A stretch of DNA of 24,675 bases from CAZXDS01 sp964639525 (GCA_964639525.1 CAZXDS010000026.1:1-24675); one strand, 5' to 3'. Shown: positions 1 to 6,456, counted from the first letter of the stretch. Notes: generated by a model from the sequence alone, not told the origin. Numbers and translations are program-made.

Positions 1-26
1 TAACCAACGACTTAAGTCGTTGGTTA
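1..26. repeat. Perfect 26-bp palindrome
   Basis: The first 26 bases equal their own reverse complement; the half-site is TAACCAACGACTT. The half-site resembles the imperfect palindrome inside the repeat at 18679-18775 (AACCCACGACTTCAGTCATG), so it may belong to the same palindrome family. It lies at the window edge, so its full context is not visible. It could also act as a bidirectional terminator hairpin or as a transposon-end or REP-like hairpin. Confidence 0.6.
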
Positions 27-587
27 ATAAGAGCTTAGAACATTTGCAACCGTTTTCTGGTGCGGGTCTGCGATAACGGTTTTAATATTTCACCCATAAT
101 TTCTGGTGCCGATATAATTAAAACTGTTGATATAATGCATTATTGTGTTGAAACAATTTAAAACTTTGCAAAACTATGGATTTCTGTGTCCTTCCAATTG
201 TATATTTTAGAAATTCCTATAGATAAAGTGAAGTGAAATTACTACACCAAATTTCTCACTTTGAAAATCCATATTAATTGAGTACTATTACACTAACAGT
301 TTATAAAAGTAAATTAATATTCTGCTCCCAATCATTGTTTTCCACCTTTTTATAAAAAAAATTAACAAGTGTATGCGTGCAAAAAATTAAGCCAAATTCT
401 GAATATTAAATCAATTGAATTTAATAAATGAAACTTTCACAAGACAATGTGTCCTTGTAACTATCCACATCGTACATTTTTTTTTAAAAAAGAAATATTT
501 GCAATTTAAATTTCAACTTTGAAAAAAGTTAATCATAGGCGACAGATTTGGAATTGTAAAAATAGATGGGTTTACTCTAAAAAGCCC

Positions 588-632
588 AAACAGACTAAAG
601 TTCGTTTGGGGAATTTCGTTTTTAGTCTGTTT
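588..632. repeat. 12-bp inverted repeat overlapping the repeat unit
   Basis: AAACAGACTAAA at 588-599 is the exact reverse complement of TTTAGTCTGTTT at 621-632. The arms flank a second small inverted repeat (CCCAAAC and GTTTGGG). The right arm lies inside the repeat unit 605-697. The copy at 18.7 kb keeps the TTTAGTCTGTTT arm but lacks the partner arm. Confidence 0.5.
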
Positions 633-697
633 CCACACGACTGAAATCGGGGTCAGTCAAAATATTACGTTTTAGAATGGACTAATAGATAAATTGG
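605..697 (+). repeat. Dispersed ~95-bp repeat, copy A
   Basis: This unit matches the minus strand of 18679-18775 over about 95 bases with few differences. Shared blocks include TTCGTTTTTAGTCTGTTTCC, CAAAATATTAC and TTTTAGAATGGACT. The unit carries an imperfect palindrome around 632-652 (ACGACTGAAATCGGGG) that is better preserved in copy B. It ends 22 bp before the start codon of the histidine kinase, so it could contribute a promoter or a hairpin to that gene. A hairpin core inside a short repeat recalls REP/BIME or IS200/IS605-end type elements, but no transposase is present in the window. Confidence 0.65.
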
Positions 698-718
698 AAA
701 AACTTTTTTGGGTTTGAT

Positions 719-3229
719 ATGGATAATAAAGAACAAGATTATATTTTAAAGAGAACAGCTTTCCAGCTAACTGAAGATGTACTTGCCTTTGCTAATGACC
801 CCGAAAAAGCGATAGCAAAAATGATTGATAAGCTCAGTGAAATTACCGGAGCTGAAGTTACTGCCATATTCAAATGTCCCGAAGGTTTCCATGACGGACG
901 AACCGAACATGTTTTATTGGGAATAAATCCTAAAGAAAAAATAGAAGTCGCAAAAAATAAAATTATTTTGGATTTGGTGAATCTTGTTCATAATAAACGA
1001 GACATTATTGTTGTAACAAAAAAAGATAATTCCGATGAATATGAAAAACTCTCAGCACTGGGGTTTGAAATATCTCTCATTGTTCCATTAAAATTTAATG
1101 GCGTTATTTACGGGAACTATCTTCTGCTTGGTATGCCTTCAGGAAATAATTTGAATTTAATAATTCGAGATTTGGAGTATCTTAATAATCCGCTTACACT
1201 GCTTTTCAGATATTCTCTTATGTTTACAAGTTTATGGGAATTAGTTGAAGATAGAACGAAGGAATTAAGGGAAACCGAAAGTAGTTTATATGGGACTCTT
1301 AATTCAATTGGAGATGGTGTAATTTCTACCGACTTAAAAGGATTTATTATTCACTTTAATCCGGCTGCCGAAAAGTTGACCGGATGGACAGAAGAAGAAT
1401 CCATTGGAAAACAGCTTGGTTTAAGATTTAAAATAATTAACGAATTAACACGGGAAAAAATTGAAAATCCGGTGGAAAAAGTTTTGATGTTAGGTAAAAC
1501 AGTTGGTCTTACTAATCACACTCTTTTAATAACAAAAACCGGAAAAGAATTATTAATTTCAGATAATGGTTCACCGCTAAAAAATGAATATGGTGTTGTT
1601 ACCGGTGTTGTTCTGGCTTTTAGAGACAGAACAAAAGAAAGACGGGCGGAAAAATTATTAAAAGTAAGTGAAGAAAAATTTAGAGTAACTTTTAACGAGG
1701 CGATTGACTCTATTTTAATAATTGAGAAAACGGAAAATGAAGGACCTATTATTAGAGAAATTAATAAAGCTGCTCTCAATAATCTGGGATATTCAAAGTA
1801 TGAATTAGTTGACAAACCCTTATCAATAATTGTTGATGAGACAATAGTAAAAGAATTGCCGGATAGATCGGCTAAGCTATTATCCGGGGAGCATTTAAGA
1901 TTTGAATCTAATTATGTTCGCAAGGATGGCTCAACTTTTCCAATAGAAGTTTCGGCTAACTTGATTCATATCAATGAAAAACCTTTCGTCTATTCTATTG
2001 CGAGAGAAATTACTGAACGAAAAATTGCAGAGAAAAAATTAAAAGAAAGTGAAGCACGATTCCGTGCTTTAACTGAACAGGCAAATGATGCGATGCTCAT
2101 TGCGGATTTGAACGGAAAAATTATTGATGTAAATCAGAAAGCTTGTAAAAGTACGGGATACTCTCGGGCGGAGTTATTGGAAAGGAGTGTATTTGAGTTA
2201 GATAACAAATTTGATACAAAAGATAAAGTAATTAGAATTTGGGAAGGTTTACAACCTGGTAAACCAATAATAGTAGAAGCAGAGCATAAGCGAAAAGACG
2301 GCTCTACTTATCCTGTGGAAACCAGTATTGGACTTATTAAATTGGATGGAAAACCGTGCATACTAGGGTTTTCACGTGATATTACCGAACGAAAAAAAAC
2401 AGAAAATGAGTTGAAAAAGTTAACATTGGCGGTAACTCAAAGTCCGGCTATTGTTGAAATTACGGACAAAAATGAAATACTTGATTATGTAAATCCAATT
2501 CTGTTAGAAATTACAGGATACACCGAAGATATCCTGATTGGCCAAACGCCGAGAGTTTTTAAGTCCGGTTTAACACCGCCGGAAACCTATACGGAAATGT
2601 GGAGTAAGTTGAACGCGGGTAAAATTTGGCAGGGAATATTTATCAATAGAAAAAAATCCGGCGAAATATATTATGAATCGGCACAAATAGCCCCGATTTT
2701 TGATGATTTTGGTGAAGTAATCTATTATCTAAAAGTAAGTCAAGATATAACAAAGCTAAAGAAATATGAAGATGAATTATTAGTTGCAAAAGAAAAAGCC
2801 GAATCAGCCAACAAATTAAAATCTGAATTTCTTGCCCAAATGTCACACGAAATTCGTACCCCGCTAAATACATTGTTGAGTTTTTCATCATTAATTAATG
2901 AACAATTAAAAGATTTATTGAATGATGATTTGCAATTTGTATTTAACGGTATGACAAATGCAGGAAACAGAATTATTAGAACAGTAGAGCTTATTATAAA
3001 TATGTCGGAATTACAAACGAATACATATGAATTAAAAATATCAAAGTACAACCTCTGTTCTATAACTGAAGAAATAATTGGAAAGTTTAAGAAAAGGGCT
3101 GTTGACAAAAAATTGGATTTTAATTTTAGTACAAATGCAAAAAATTGTGAAAGTTACTTTGATGAATATTCCGTTAGATTGATAATTTATTGGATAATGC
3201 AATTAAGTACACAAAGCAAGGCAGCATAA
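719..3229 (+). CDS. Multi-PAS sensor histidine kinase, N-terminal part (frameshifted)
   Basis: This is the sensory and dimerisation part of a soluble hybrid-free sensor histidine kinase; no membrane segment is visible. Domains in order are a GAF-like domain (about residues 10-165), then four PAS domains starting near 188, 320, 447 and 568. Each PAS is followed by a PAC-like segment ending in patterns such as AREITERK or SRDITERK. The HisKA dimerisation helix carries the H-box FLAQMSHEIRTP with phospho-acceptor His710. The frame then runs into YWIMQLSTQSKAA and stops, just where the N-box of the ATPase domain should begin. The missing domain continues in another frame (3190-3507), so as sequenced the kinase cannot phosphorylate itself. 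No response regulator lies next to it. The start ATG has no clear Shine-Dalgarno; a repeat unit ends 22 bp upstream. The ligand is not predictable; PAS/GAF domains commonly sense redox, gases or small molecules. Confidence 0.85.
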   Translation: MDNKEQDYILKRTAFQLTEDVLAFANDPEKAIAKMIDKLSEITGAEVTAIFKCPEGFHDGRTEHVLLGINPKEKIEVAKNKIILDLVNLVHNKRDIIVVTKKDNSDEYEKLSALGFEISLIVPLKFNGVIYGNYLLLGMPSGNNLNLIIRDLEYLNNPLTLLFRYSLMFTSLWELVEDRTKELRETESSLYGTLNSIGDGVISTDLKGFIIHFNPAAEKLTGWTEEESIGKQLGLRFKIINELTREKIENPVEKVLMLGKTVGLTNHTLLITKTGKELLISDNGSPLKNEYGVVTGVVLAFRDRTKERRAEKLLKVSEEKFRVTFNEAIDSILIIEKTENEGPIIREINKAALNNLGYSKYELVDKPLSIIVDETIVKELPDRSAKLLSGEHLRFESNYVRKDGSTFPIEVSANLIHINEKPFVYSIAREITERKIAEKKLKESEARFRALTEQANDAMLIADLNGKIIDVNQKACKSTGYSRAELLERSVFELDNKFDTKDKVIRIWEGLQPGKPIIVEAEHKRKDGSTYPVETSIGLIKLDGKPCILGFSRDITERKKTENELKKLTLAVTQSPAIVEITDKNEILDYVNPILLEITGYTEDILIGQTPRVFKSGLTPPETYTEMWSKLNAGKIWQGIFINRKKSGEIYYESAQIAPIFDDFGEVIYYLKVSQDITKLKKYEDELLVAKEKAESANKLKSEFLAQMSHEIRTPLNTLLSFSSLINEQLKDLLNDDLQFVFNGMTNAGNRIIRTVELIINMSELQTNTYELKISKYNLCSITEEIIGKFKKRAVDKKLDFNFSTNAKNCESYFDEYSVRLIIYWIMQLSTQSKAA

Positions 3230-3507
3230 CAACTACTATTTTTAAAAAGGGGGGAAATCTGTGTTTAGAAGTATCCGATACAGGAATTGGAATAGACGAT
3301 GAATATCTTCCACACTTATTTGAGCCATTTTCACAGGAAGAACACGGATACACTCGGAAATTTGAAGGTAATGGATTGGGATTAGCACTTATCTACAAGT
3401 TTTGTGAACTAAACAGTGCCGAGATATTTGTGAAAACCCAAAAGGGCAAAGGTACAAAGTTTACTATAGTATTTTCTGATAAGATTAATCAGCCAAGTAA
3501 AATTTAA
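3190..3507 (+). pseudogene. Detached HATPase_c domain of the histidine kinase
   Basis: This frame encodes an intact GHKL ATPase domain with all expected boxes: N-box LDNAIKYT, G1 box DTGIGID, F-box FEPFSQ and G2 box GNGLGLAL. It is the continuation of the upstream kinase, displaced by a frameshift near 3180-3190. It has no start of its own beyond a TTG inside the N-box (LDNAIK), so it is unlikely to be translated independently. The N-box Asn normally lies ten residues after an Asp (here in FDEYSVRLII). Adding one more copy of the local heptamer TGATAAT would restore RLIIDNLLDNAIKYT in frame. Either the gene is truly broken or a 7-base repeat was lost in assembly. Confidence 0.85.
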
Positions 3508-3670
3508 TAAGATGTTTAATACTAAAATTTCTGTTTTTTTAATATGAAGAAATTACCTTTTTATCTCAAGAATAATCGTCTGCATTTAATTAATGCAACG
3601 AACTAATAAACGCATATAAACACCCTCCGTTGTTGGGGATAAGGACTATCGCCAAGTTTGGCTTAGGCAG

Positions 3671-3994
3671 TTATGAATAAATTGTAATCCCATCCTTCAT
3701 TATCTCAGCAGCAAATGGGTTTTGCATGTTAAACTCTTCATTTAAAAATGGATGAGGCTCAATTACATCGTCAAAGATTCTACAGTATTTCATTAACTTA
3801 AGCCTAGCAGCAAATCGATCCTCTTCGATTTCTTTCAACACTATAGCCAAATCAATATCGCTATCCTCTCTTGCCATATTTCGGGCATAAGAGCCAAACA
3901 ATATTATCTTCTCAACCGGTATCCCTGCATTACGTAACTGCAAAGCATATTTAGCAATAATTTGTTTTATGTGTTTATCTGTTTTAACAGCCAT
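3671..3994 (-). CDS. MNT-type minimal nucleotidyltransferase (MntA-like antitoxin)
   Basis: This 107-aa protein is a minimal nucleotidyltransferase. Gly34-Ser35 is followed by ten residues and then Asp46-Ile-Asp48. This fits the GSX10DXD signature of MntA antitoxins, which AMPylate their HEPN partner; an acidic segment (FDDVIEP) follows as a possible third metal ligand. It lies directly downstream of, and overlaps by 28 bp, the HEPN gene on the same strand, which indicates translational coupling. The ATG start falls inside the last HEPN codons. In characterised HepT-MntA modules the nucleotidyltransferase neutralises the HEPN RNase. The family call is firm; the toxin-antitoxin role is inferred from the pairing. 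Confidence 0.85.
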   Translation of the reverse strand: MAVKTDKHIKQIIAKYALQLRNAGIPVEKIILFGSYARNMAREDSDIDLAIVLKEIEEDRFAARLKLMKYCRIFDDVIEPHPFLNEEFNMQNPFAAEIMKDGITIYS

Positions 3995-4359
3995 AATCTC
4001 AAACTTTTTATTTTATCGTTGTATTTAGAAGCAAACTCCTTGGTACATCTTTTGTAGAACTCCCTTTTATAGTCGGGATATCTTGCTTCAATGTTGAATG
4101 TGGTAATCACATCCAACAAATCTTCCATCTCGCTATCTATTACCAAATTAGCTTTCTTAGCTATCTTATTAAGGTCGTGGATTTTAGGCACGGAATCAAC
4201 GTCTTTTTTTACCGCAACCGCCTTTAATAGCTTTTCAATTACTAGATGACCCAAAAATAAAGACCAAACATAATCTTTGCTTTTGAAAAGATTATTCATT
4301 GCCGTTAAATCATCTTCAGAAGAATCAGTCCAATATTTTATATGTTCGCTTTTTTCCAT
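3967..4359 (-). CDS. HEPN domain protein (HepT-like partner)
   Basis: This helical protein of about 130 residues has the HEPN pattern: SEHIKYWTDSSEDDL near the N terminus, a central HLVIEKLLKAV helix, IHDLNKIAKK, and a C-terminal ARYPDYKREFY stretch. I place the start at the ATG at 4359 (MEKSEHIKYW), because the in-frame TTG at 4374 only adds MYNSV and the family usually begins at this helix. The 3' end overlaps the MNT gene by 28 bp, so the two form one operon. All Arg residues lie C-terminal to the three His residues, so the RX4-6H RNase motif of active HEPN toxins cannot be formed. The protein could therefore be an inactive or substrate-binding HEPN rather than a toxin RNase. Confidence 0.8.
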   Translation of the reverse strand: MEKSEHIKYWTDSSEDDLTAMNNLFKSKDYVWSLFLGHLVIEKLLKAVAVKKDVDSVPKIHDLNKIAKKANLVIDSEMEDLLDVITTFNIEARYPDYKREFYKRCTKEFASKYNDKIKSLRLWLLKQINT

Positions 4360-4459
4360 TACTGAATTATACAACCATAATTGTTAAATATCAAACTTCC
4401 CATTATTCTGACAACCAAACAACTCCGTTCCGATTCCAATCCTTTACATCTACGCTACG

Positions 4460-4475
4460 TCCGTCTGCTGACGGA
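4460..4475. repeat. Small GC-rich hairpin
   Basis: TCCGTC at 4460-4465 pairs with GACGGA at 4470-4475 around a TGCT loop. It is followed by a second tiny stem (GCC TTCC GGC), a GC-rich island in an AT-rich spacer. It may be part of a dispersed repeat. No T-run follows on either strand, so it is not a convincing terminator. Confidence 0.3.
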
Positions 4476-4604
4476 TGCCTTCCGGCAAAGTCTTGAAATT
4501 ATGGATTCACTATTCAGCCTATTAACAAAAGGAGGAAAAAATATTGAATAATCAGCAGGGTTATTTTTGAATTTATACCGCAGTGATATTCTCTTTAAAA
4601 CAAC

Positions 4605-4636
4605 AAAACCTTGTAACTTATTAGATTACAAGGTCT
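4605..4636 (-). terminator. Probable native tRNA-Asp terminator, displaced
   Basis: ACCTTGTAA (4608-4616) and TTACAAGGT (4626-4634) form a 9-bp stem with a 9-base loop. On the minus strand it is followed by TTTTGTTGTTTT. It lies just downstream, in minus-strand sense, of the outermost relic of the tRNA-Asp 3' end (4641-4659). It differs from the terminator found after the intact tRNA. I infer that it is the original tRNA terminator, now separated from the tRNA by inserted cassettes. Confidence 0.5.
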
Positions 4637-4640
4637 TAAG

Positions 4641-4695
4641 AAGCGGGGTCGACGAGACTTCCCGAATTTCTTTCGGGACGACCTCAACTGCTTGA
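4641..4695 (-). repeat. 55-bp direct repeat, left copy (tRNA 3'-end relic plus cassette tail)
   Basis: These 55 bases are identical to 4832-4886. In minus-strand sense they contain the tail of the GIY-YIG gene through its stop, a hairpin (TCCCGAA with TTCGGGA at 4660-4678), and 19 bases identical to the 3' end of tRNA-Asp. The copy runs directly into the run of N, so the rest of this cassette copy is unsequenced. Confidence 0.9.
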
Positions 4696-4795
4696 NNNNN
4701 NNNNNNNNNNNNNNNNNNNNNNNNNNNNNNNNNNNNNNNNNNNNNNNNNNNNNNNNNNNNNNNNNNNNNNNNNNNNNNNNNNNNNNNNNNNNNNN
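4696..4795. other. Assembly gap (100 N)
   Basis: Exactly 100 N mark a scaffold join, probably of conventional rather than measured length. The left flank ends at the position equivalent to 4886 and the right flank begins at the position equivalent to 5141 of the neighbouring 345-bp unit. The missing piece is therefore most simply a second copy of 4887-5140, that is 254 bases carrying another GIY-YIG gene. Confidence 0.95.
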
Positions 4796-4850
4796 TAAAA
4801 TAAAAAAGGGAAACACAAAAAGTATTTCCCAAAGCGGGGTCGACGAGACT
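4796..4850 (-). repeat. 55-bp direct repeat, middle copy (terminator plus tRNA 3' end)
   Basis: These bases are identical to 5141-5195. In minus-strand sense they comprise the last 20 positions of tRNA-Asp and its 3' flank (4831-4850), followed by a copy of the terminator hairpin (4797-4830). After 4850 the two copies diverge: this one continues into the GIY-YIG cassette tail, the other into the complete tRNA. Together with 4641-4695 this defines a tandem unit of 345 bp. Confidence 0.9.
4797..4830 (-). terminator. Intrinsic terminator, duplicated copy
   Basis: On the minus strand, GGGAAATAC and GTGTTTCCC form a 9-bp stem (one G-T pair) around a short T-rich loop, followed by TTTTTTATTTT. The sequence is the same as the terminator after the intact tRNA-Asp. 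Here it follows a 20-base relic of the tRNA 3' end instead of a whole tRNA. Confidence 0.75.
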
Positions 4851-4874
4851 TCCCGAATTTCTTTCGGGACGACC

Positions 4875-5123
4875 TCAACTGCTTGAAATTAATTTCTCTA
4901 TGTATTTTCTACTTTTCTTTTTTTTAATTTCATTTTCTCTTTTTATTGCTTCGGTTTTTGTTTCAAATTTTTCAAAGTAAACAATTTTCCAAGGTATGCC
5001 TCGACTTGAATATTTTCCCCAACCGTTATTATGCCGCTCTAATCTAACCGTCAAATCAGAAGTATATCCAACATAATATTTGTTGATTTTTTCAGAATAC
5101 AAGATGTAAACGAACCAATTCAT
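4875..5123 (-). CDS. Small GIY-YIG nuclease domain protein
   Basis: This 82-aa protein is a single-domain GIY-YIG endonuclease of the short UPF0213/COG2827 type. The YIL and YVG halves of the signature are in FVYILYSEKINKYYVGYTS; the usual Arg (RLERHN), the PWKIVYFEKF strand and the TKTEAIKRENEIKKKKSRK helix with the catalytic-type Glu all follow. The start ATG sits 18 bp after the tRNA-Asp terminator on the same strand. The gene ends in SSS and a TGA; beyond the stop the frame stays open through a hairpin and a relic of the tRNA-Asp 3' end. The gene is the only coding content of a 345-bp unit bounded by tRNA 3'-end copies, so it may be the nuclease of a minimal tRNA-targeting element. That role is inferred; the domain call is firm. 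Confidence 0.8.
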   Translation of the reverse strand: MNWFVYILYSEKINKYYVGYTSDLTVRLERHNNGWGKYSSRGIPWKIVYFEKFETKTEAIKRENEIKKKKSRKYIEKLISSS

Positions 5124-5140
5124 TTTACTTATAATTTATT

Positions 5141-5195
5141 TAAAATAAAAAAGGGAAACACAAAAAGTATTTCCCAAAGCGGGGTCGACGAGACT
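5141..5195 (-). repeat. 55-bp direct repeat, right copy (in intact tRNA-Asp)
   Basis: This copy covers the terminator and the 3' end of the functional tRNA-Asp gene and is identical to 4796-4850. The repeat edge at 5195 falls in the T-arm of the tRNA, the kind of position used as attachment site by elements that integrate into tRNA 3' ends. Confidence 0.9.
5142..5175 (-). terminator. Intrinsic terminator of tRNA-Asp
   Basis: On the minus strand the tRNA 3' end is followed after four bases by GGGAAATAC, a T-rich loop and GTGTTTCCC, then TTTTTTATTTT. This gives a 9-bp stem plus U-tract, a canonical Rho-independent terminator. Confidence 0.85.
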
Positions 5196-5254
5196 CGAAC
5201 TCGCGACCTCCTGCGTGACAGGCAGGCGCTCTAACCAAGCTGAGCTACGACCCC
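5180..5254 (-). tRNA. tRNA-Asp (anticodon GTC)
   Basis: The minus strand folds into a complete cloverleaf. The acceptor stem is GGGGTCG with CGACCCC. The D arm is GCTC AGCTTGGTTA GAGC. The anticodon stem is CCTGC/GCAGG around CTGTCAC, with anticodon GTC at 5217-5219. The T arm contains GTTCGAGT. The discriminator base is G (5180), as expected for aspartate. CCA is not encoded. A terminator follows immediately. The 3'-terminal 19-20 bases recur twice downstream as relics (4831-4850 and 4641-4659) next to GIY-YIG cassette sequence, so this tRNA gene appears to be the target of repeated insertion or duplication. Confidence 0.97.
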
Positions 5255-5288
5255 AATACGTCTTTCAATTTTGAAAAAAGAACGAATC

Positions 5289-5319
5289 CAAATTTATTTG
5301 ATGAATAATTAAAATGCAA
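5289..5319 (-). promoter_or_regulatory. Possible Bacteroidota-type promoter of tRNA-Asp
   Basis: Read on the minus strand, TTG (5319-5317), a 20-base spacer and TAAATTTG (5296-5289) match the TTTG/TAnnTTTG promoter pattern known in Bacteroidota. Transcription would begin about 25 bases before the tRNA. It is unknown whether this lineage uses that consensus, so the call rests on one pattern match in AT-rich DNA. Confidence 0.35.
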
Positions 5320-5337
5320 CTAAAATATTAAAACATT

Positions 5338-6456
5338 TCAATCTTTTTCGAGTTCGGGAGAACCAAAACTTACACCAACAGCAAGTGCAGCCAAGACTCC
5401 CTGCGAATCTTTTTGAACCAACTTTTGCCTTGCAATTGCTTCTTCAATTTTAACGCTTTTAATTTCACTTCCCTTTAACGCAACCATTCTTCCGAATTTC
5501 TTTTTGATTGCGAGTTCAATTGCATAAGTGCCAAATTTAGTAGAGAGAATTCTATCATACGGAGTTGGTGTTCCGCCACGTTGGGTATGACCGAGAACAG
5601 TATATCTCGTTTCCAAATCAGTGTTGCATTCTATCATTTTAGCAACAATTTCACCAATTCCGCCAAGCTGTATTGGGTCAGTACGTTTTTTATCTTTTGC
5701 TTTAATAACTAATTCGCCGCCTTCGGCTGTAGCACCTTCAGAAACACAAACAAGAGAAAACCGTTTGCCAAGCATATTACGCTGAACAACTTTTTCATAG
5801 ACTGTTTCCCATTTGAAAGGAAATTCAGGAAGCAAAATAATATCAGCTCCGCCCGCAAGTCCTCCGTTTAATGCAATCCATCCGGCATATCTTCCCATCA
5901 CTTCAATTACCATAACACGATGATGCGCTGAAGCTGTTGTGTGCAATCTGTCAAGTGCTTCGGAAACAACATAAACTGCCGAGTCATGACCAAATGTTTG
6001 ATCGGTGGCTTCCAAATCGTTATCAATAGTTTTAGGAACGCCGACCACATTCATTCCCATCTTTGCAAGTTTATTAGCAATGTGCATTGTGCCATCGCCG
6101 CCAATTGCAATTAAAACATCCAAACCCCAAGCTTCATAATTACGGAGGGCTTTTTCTCCTCTGTTAACAATTTTAATTTTGCCCTCTACTTCTTCCGGCC
6201 AATGAAAAGGGTCTCCTTTGTTAGAAGAACCGAGAATTGTACCGCCGAGTGAAAGTATTCCGGAAACATCTTTGTTGTATAGTTGTCTTCCTTTGCCTTC
6301 AACTAAACCTTCAAATCCGTCGTTAATGCCGAACACTTGTAACCCATAGTCCAAAGCAGGTTTTGACACGCCGCGGATTACAGCATTGAGCCCGGGACAA
6401 TCACCACCGCCTGTAAGTATTCCGATTCTTTTTAATTTTCCTTTTATCTGCGCCAT
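5338..6456 (-). CDS. pfkA: 6-phosphofructokinase, mixed-substrate group III type
   Basis: This enzyme phosphorylates fructose 6-phosphate to the 1,6-bisphosphate in glycolysis. The 372-aa protein shows the family landmarks: GILTGGGDCPGLNAVI at the nucleotide-binding start, GGDGT at 119-123, PKTIDND at 141-147 with the catalytic Asp, and MGRYAGW near 187. Gly after GGD is typical of ATP-using enzymes, while Lys in PKTIDND (instead of PGTIDND) is shared with PPi-using ones. The combination and the length fit the mixed-substrate group III subfamily, so ATP is the more likely donor but this is not settled by sequence. The E. coli-type allosteric regulation cannot be assumed for this group. It lies 82 bp downstream of the RNase HIII gene on the same strand, with tRNA-Asp following. 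Confidence 0.93.
   Translation of the reverse strand: MAQIKGKLKRIGILTGGGDCPGLNAVIRGVSKPALDYGLQVFGINDGFEGLVEGKGRQLYNKDVSGILSLGGTILGSSNKGDPFHWPEEVEGKIKIVNRGEKALRNYEAWGLDVLIAIGGDGTMHIANKLAKMGMNVVGVPKTIDNDLEATDQTFGHDSAVYVVSEALDRLHTTASAHHRVMVIEVMGRYAGWIALNGGLAGGADIILLPEFPFKWETVYEKVVQRNMLGKRFSLVCVSEGATAEGGELVIKAKDKKRTDPIQLGGIGEIVAKMIECNTDLETRYTVLGHTQRGGTPTPYDRILSTKFGTYAIELAIKKKFGRMVALKGSEIKSVKIEEAIARQKLVQKDSQGVLAALAVGVSFGSPELEKD

Larger units (their letters stand above)
1..718. other. Gene-free leader region with repeats
   Basis: I see no coding region that I can support in this AT-rich stretch. It holds a perfect palindrome at its left edge (1-26) and a repeat unit at 605-697 that recurs in inverted orientation near 18.7 kb. 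A minus-strand frame is open for roughly 33 codons (about 35-138) but has no start codon and no recognisable family. The stretch 160-540 is simply A/T-rich. Confidence 0.6.

Noticed and set aside
35..138. Minus-strand open frame of ~33 codons containing APEIMGEILKPLSQTRTRKRLQ
   Set aside because: It has no start codon, is short and I recognise no family. It might be a gene remnant, but the opposite strand is open over a similar length, so it is not supportable.
3671..4359. Phage-defence island around the HEPN/MNT pair
   Set aside because: Only this one pair is present. The neighbours are a broken kinase, a tRNA and housekeeping genes, so there is no island-scale evidence.
4453..4495. Possible terminator hairpin in the GC-rich patch TCCGTC/GACGGA
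   Set aside because: The stem is only six pairs and no T-run follows on either strand; kept only as a low-confidence repeat.
4299..4496. 65-codon plus-strand frame near the HEPN start
   Set aside because: It overlaps the HEPN gene antisense and has no family resemblance. The frame is open by chance.
4692..4886. Open frames spanning the run of N
   Set aside because: They exist only because N is read as an unknown residue. The flanking codons come from the repeat of the GIY-YIG cassette tail and the tRNA relic.
4600..5260. CRISPR array, because of regularly repeated 55-bp blocks
   Set aside because: The repeats are tRNA ends, terminators and cassette tails with a 345-bp period, and there are too few units. 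No cas gene is present.
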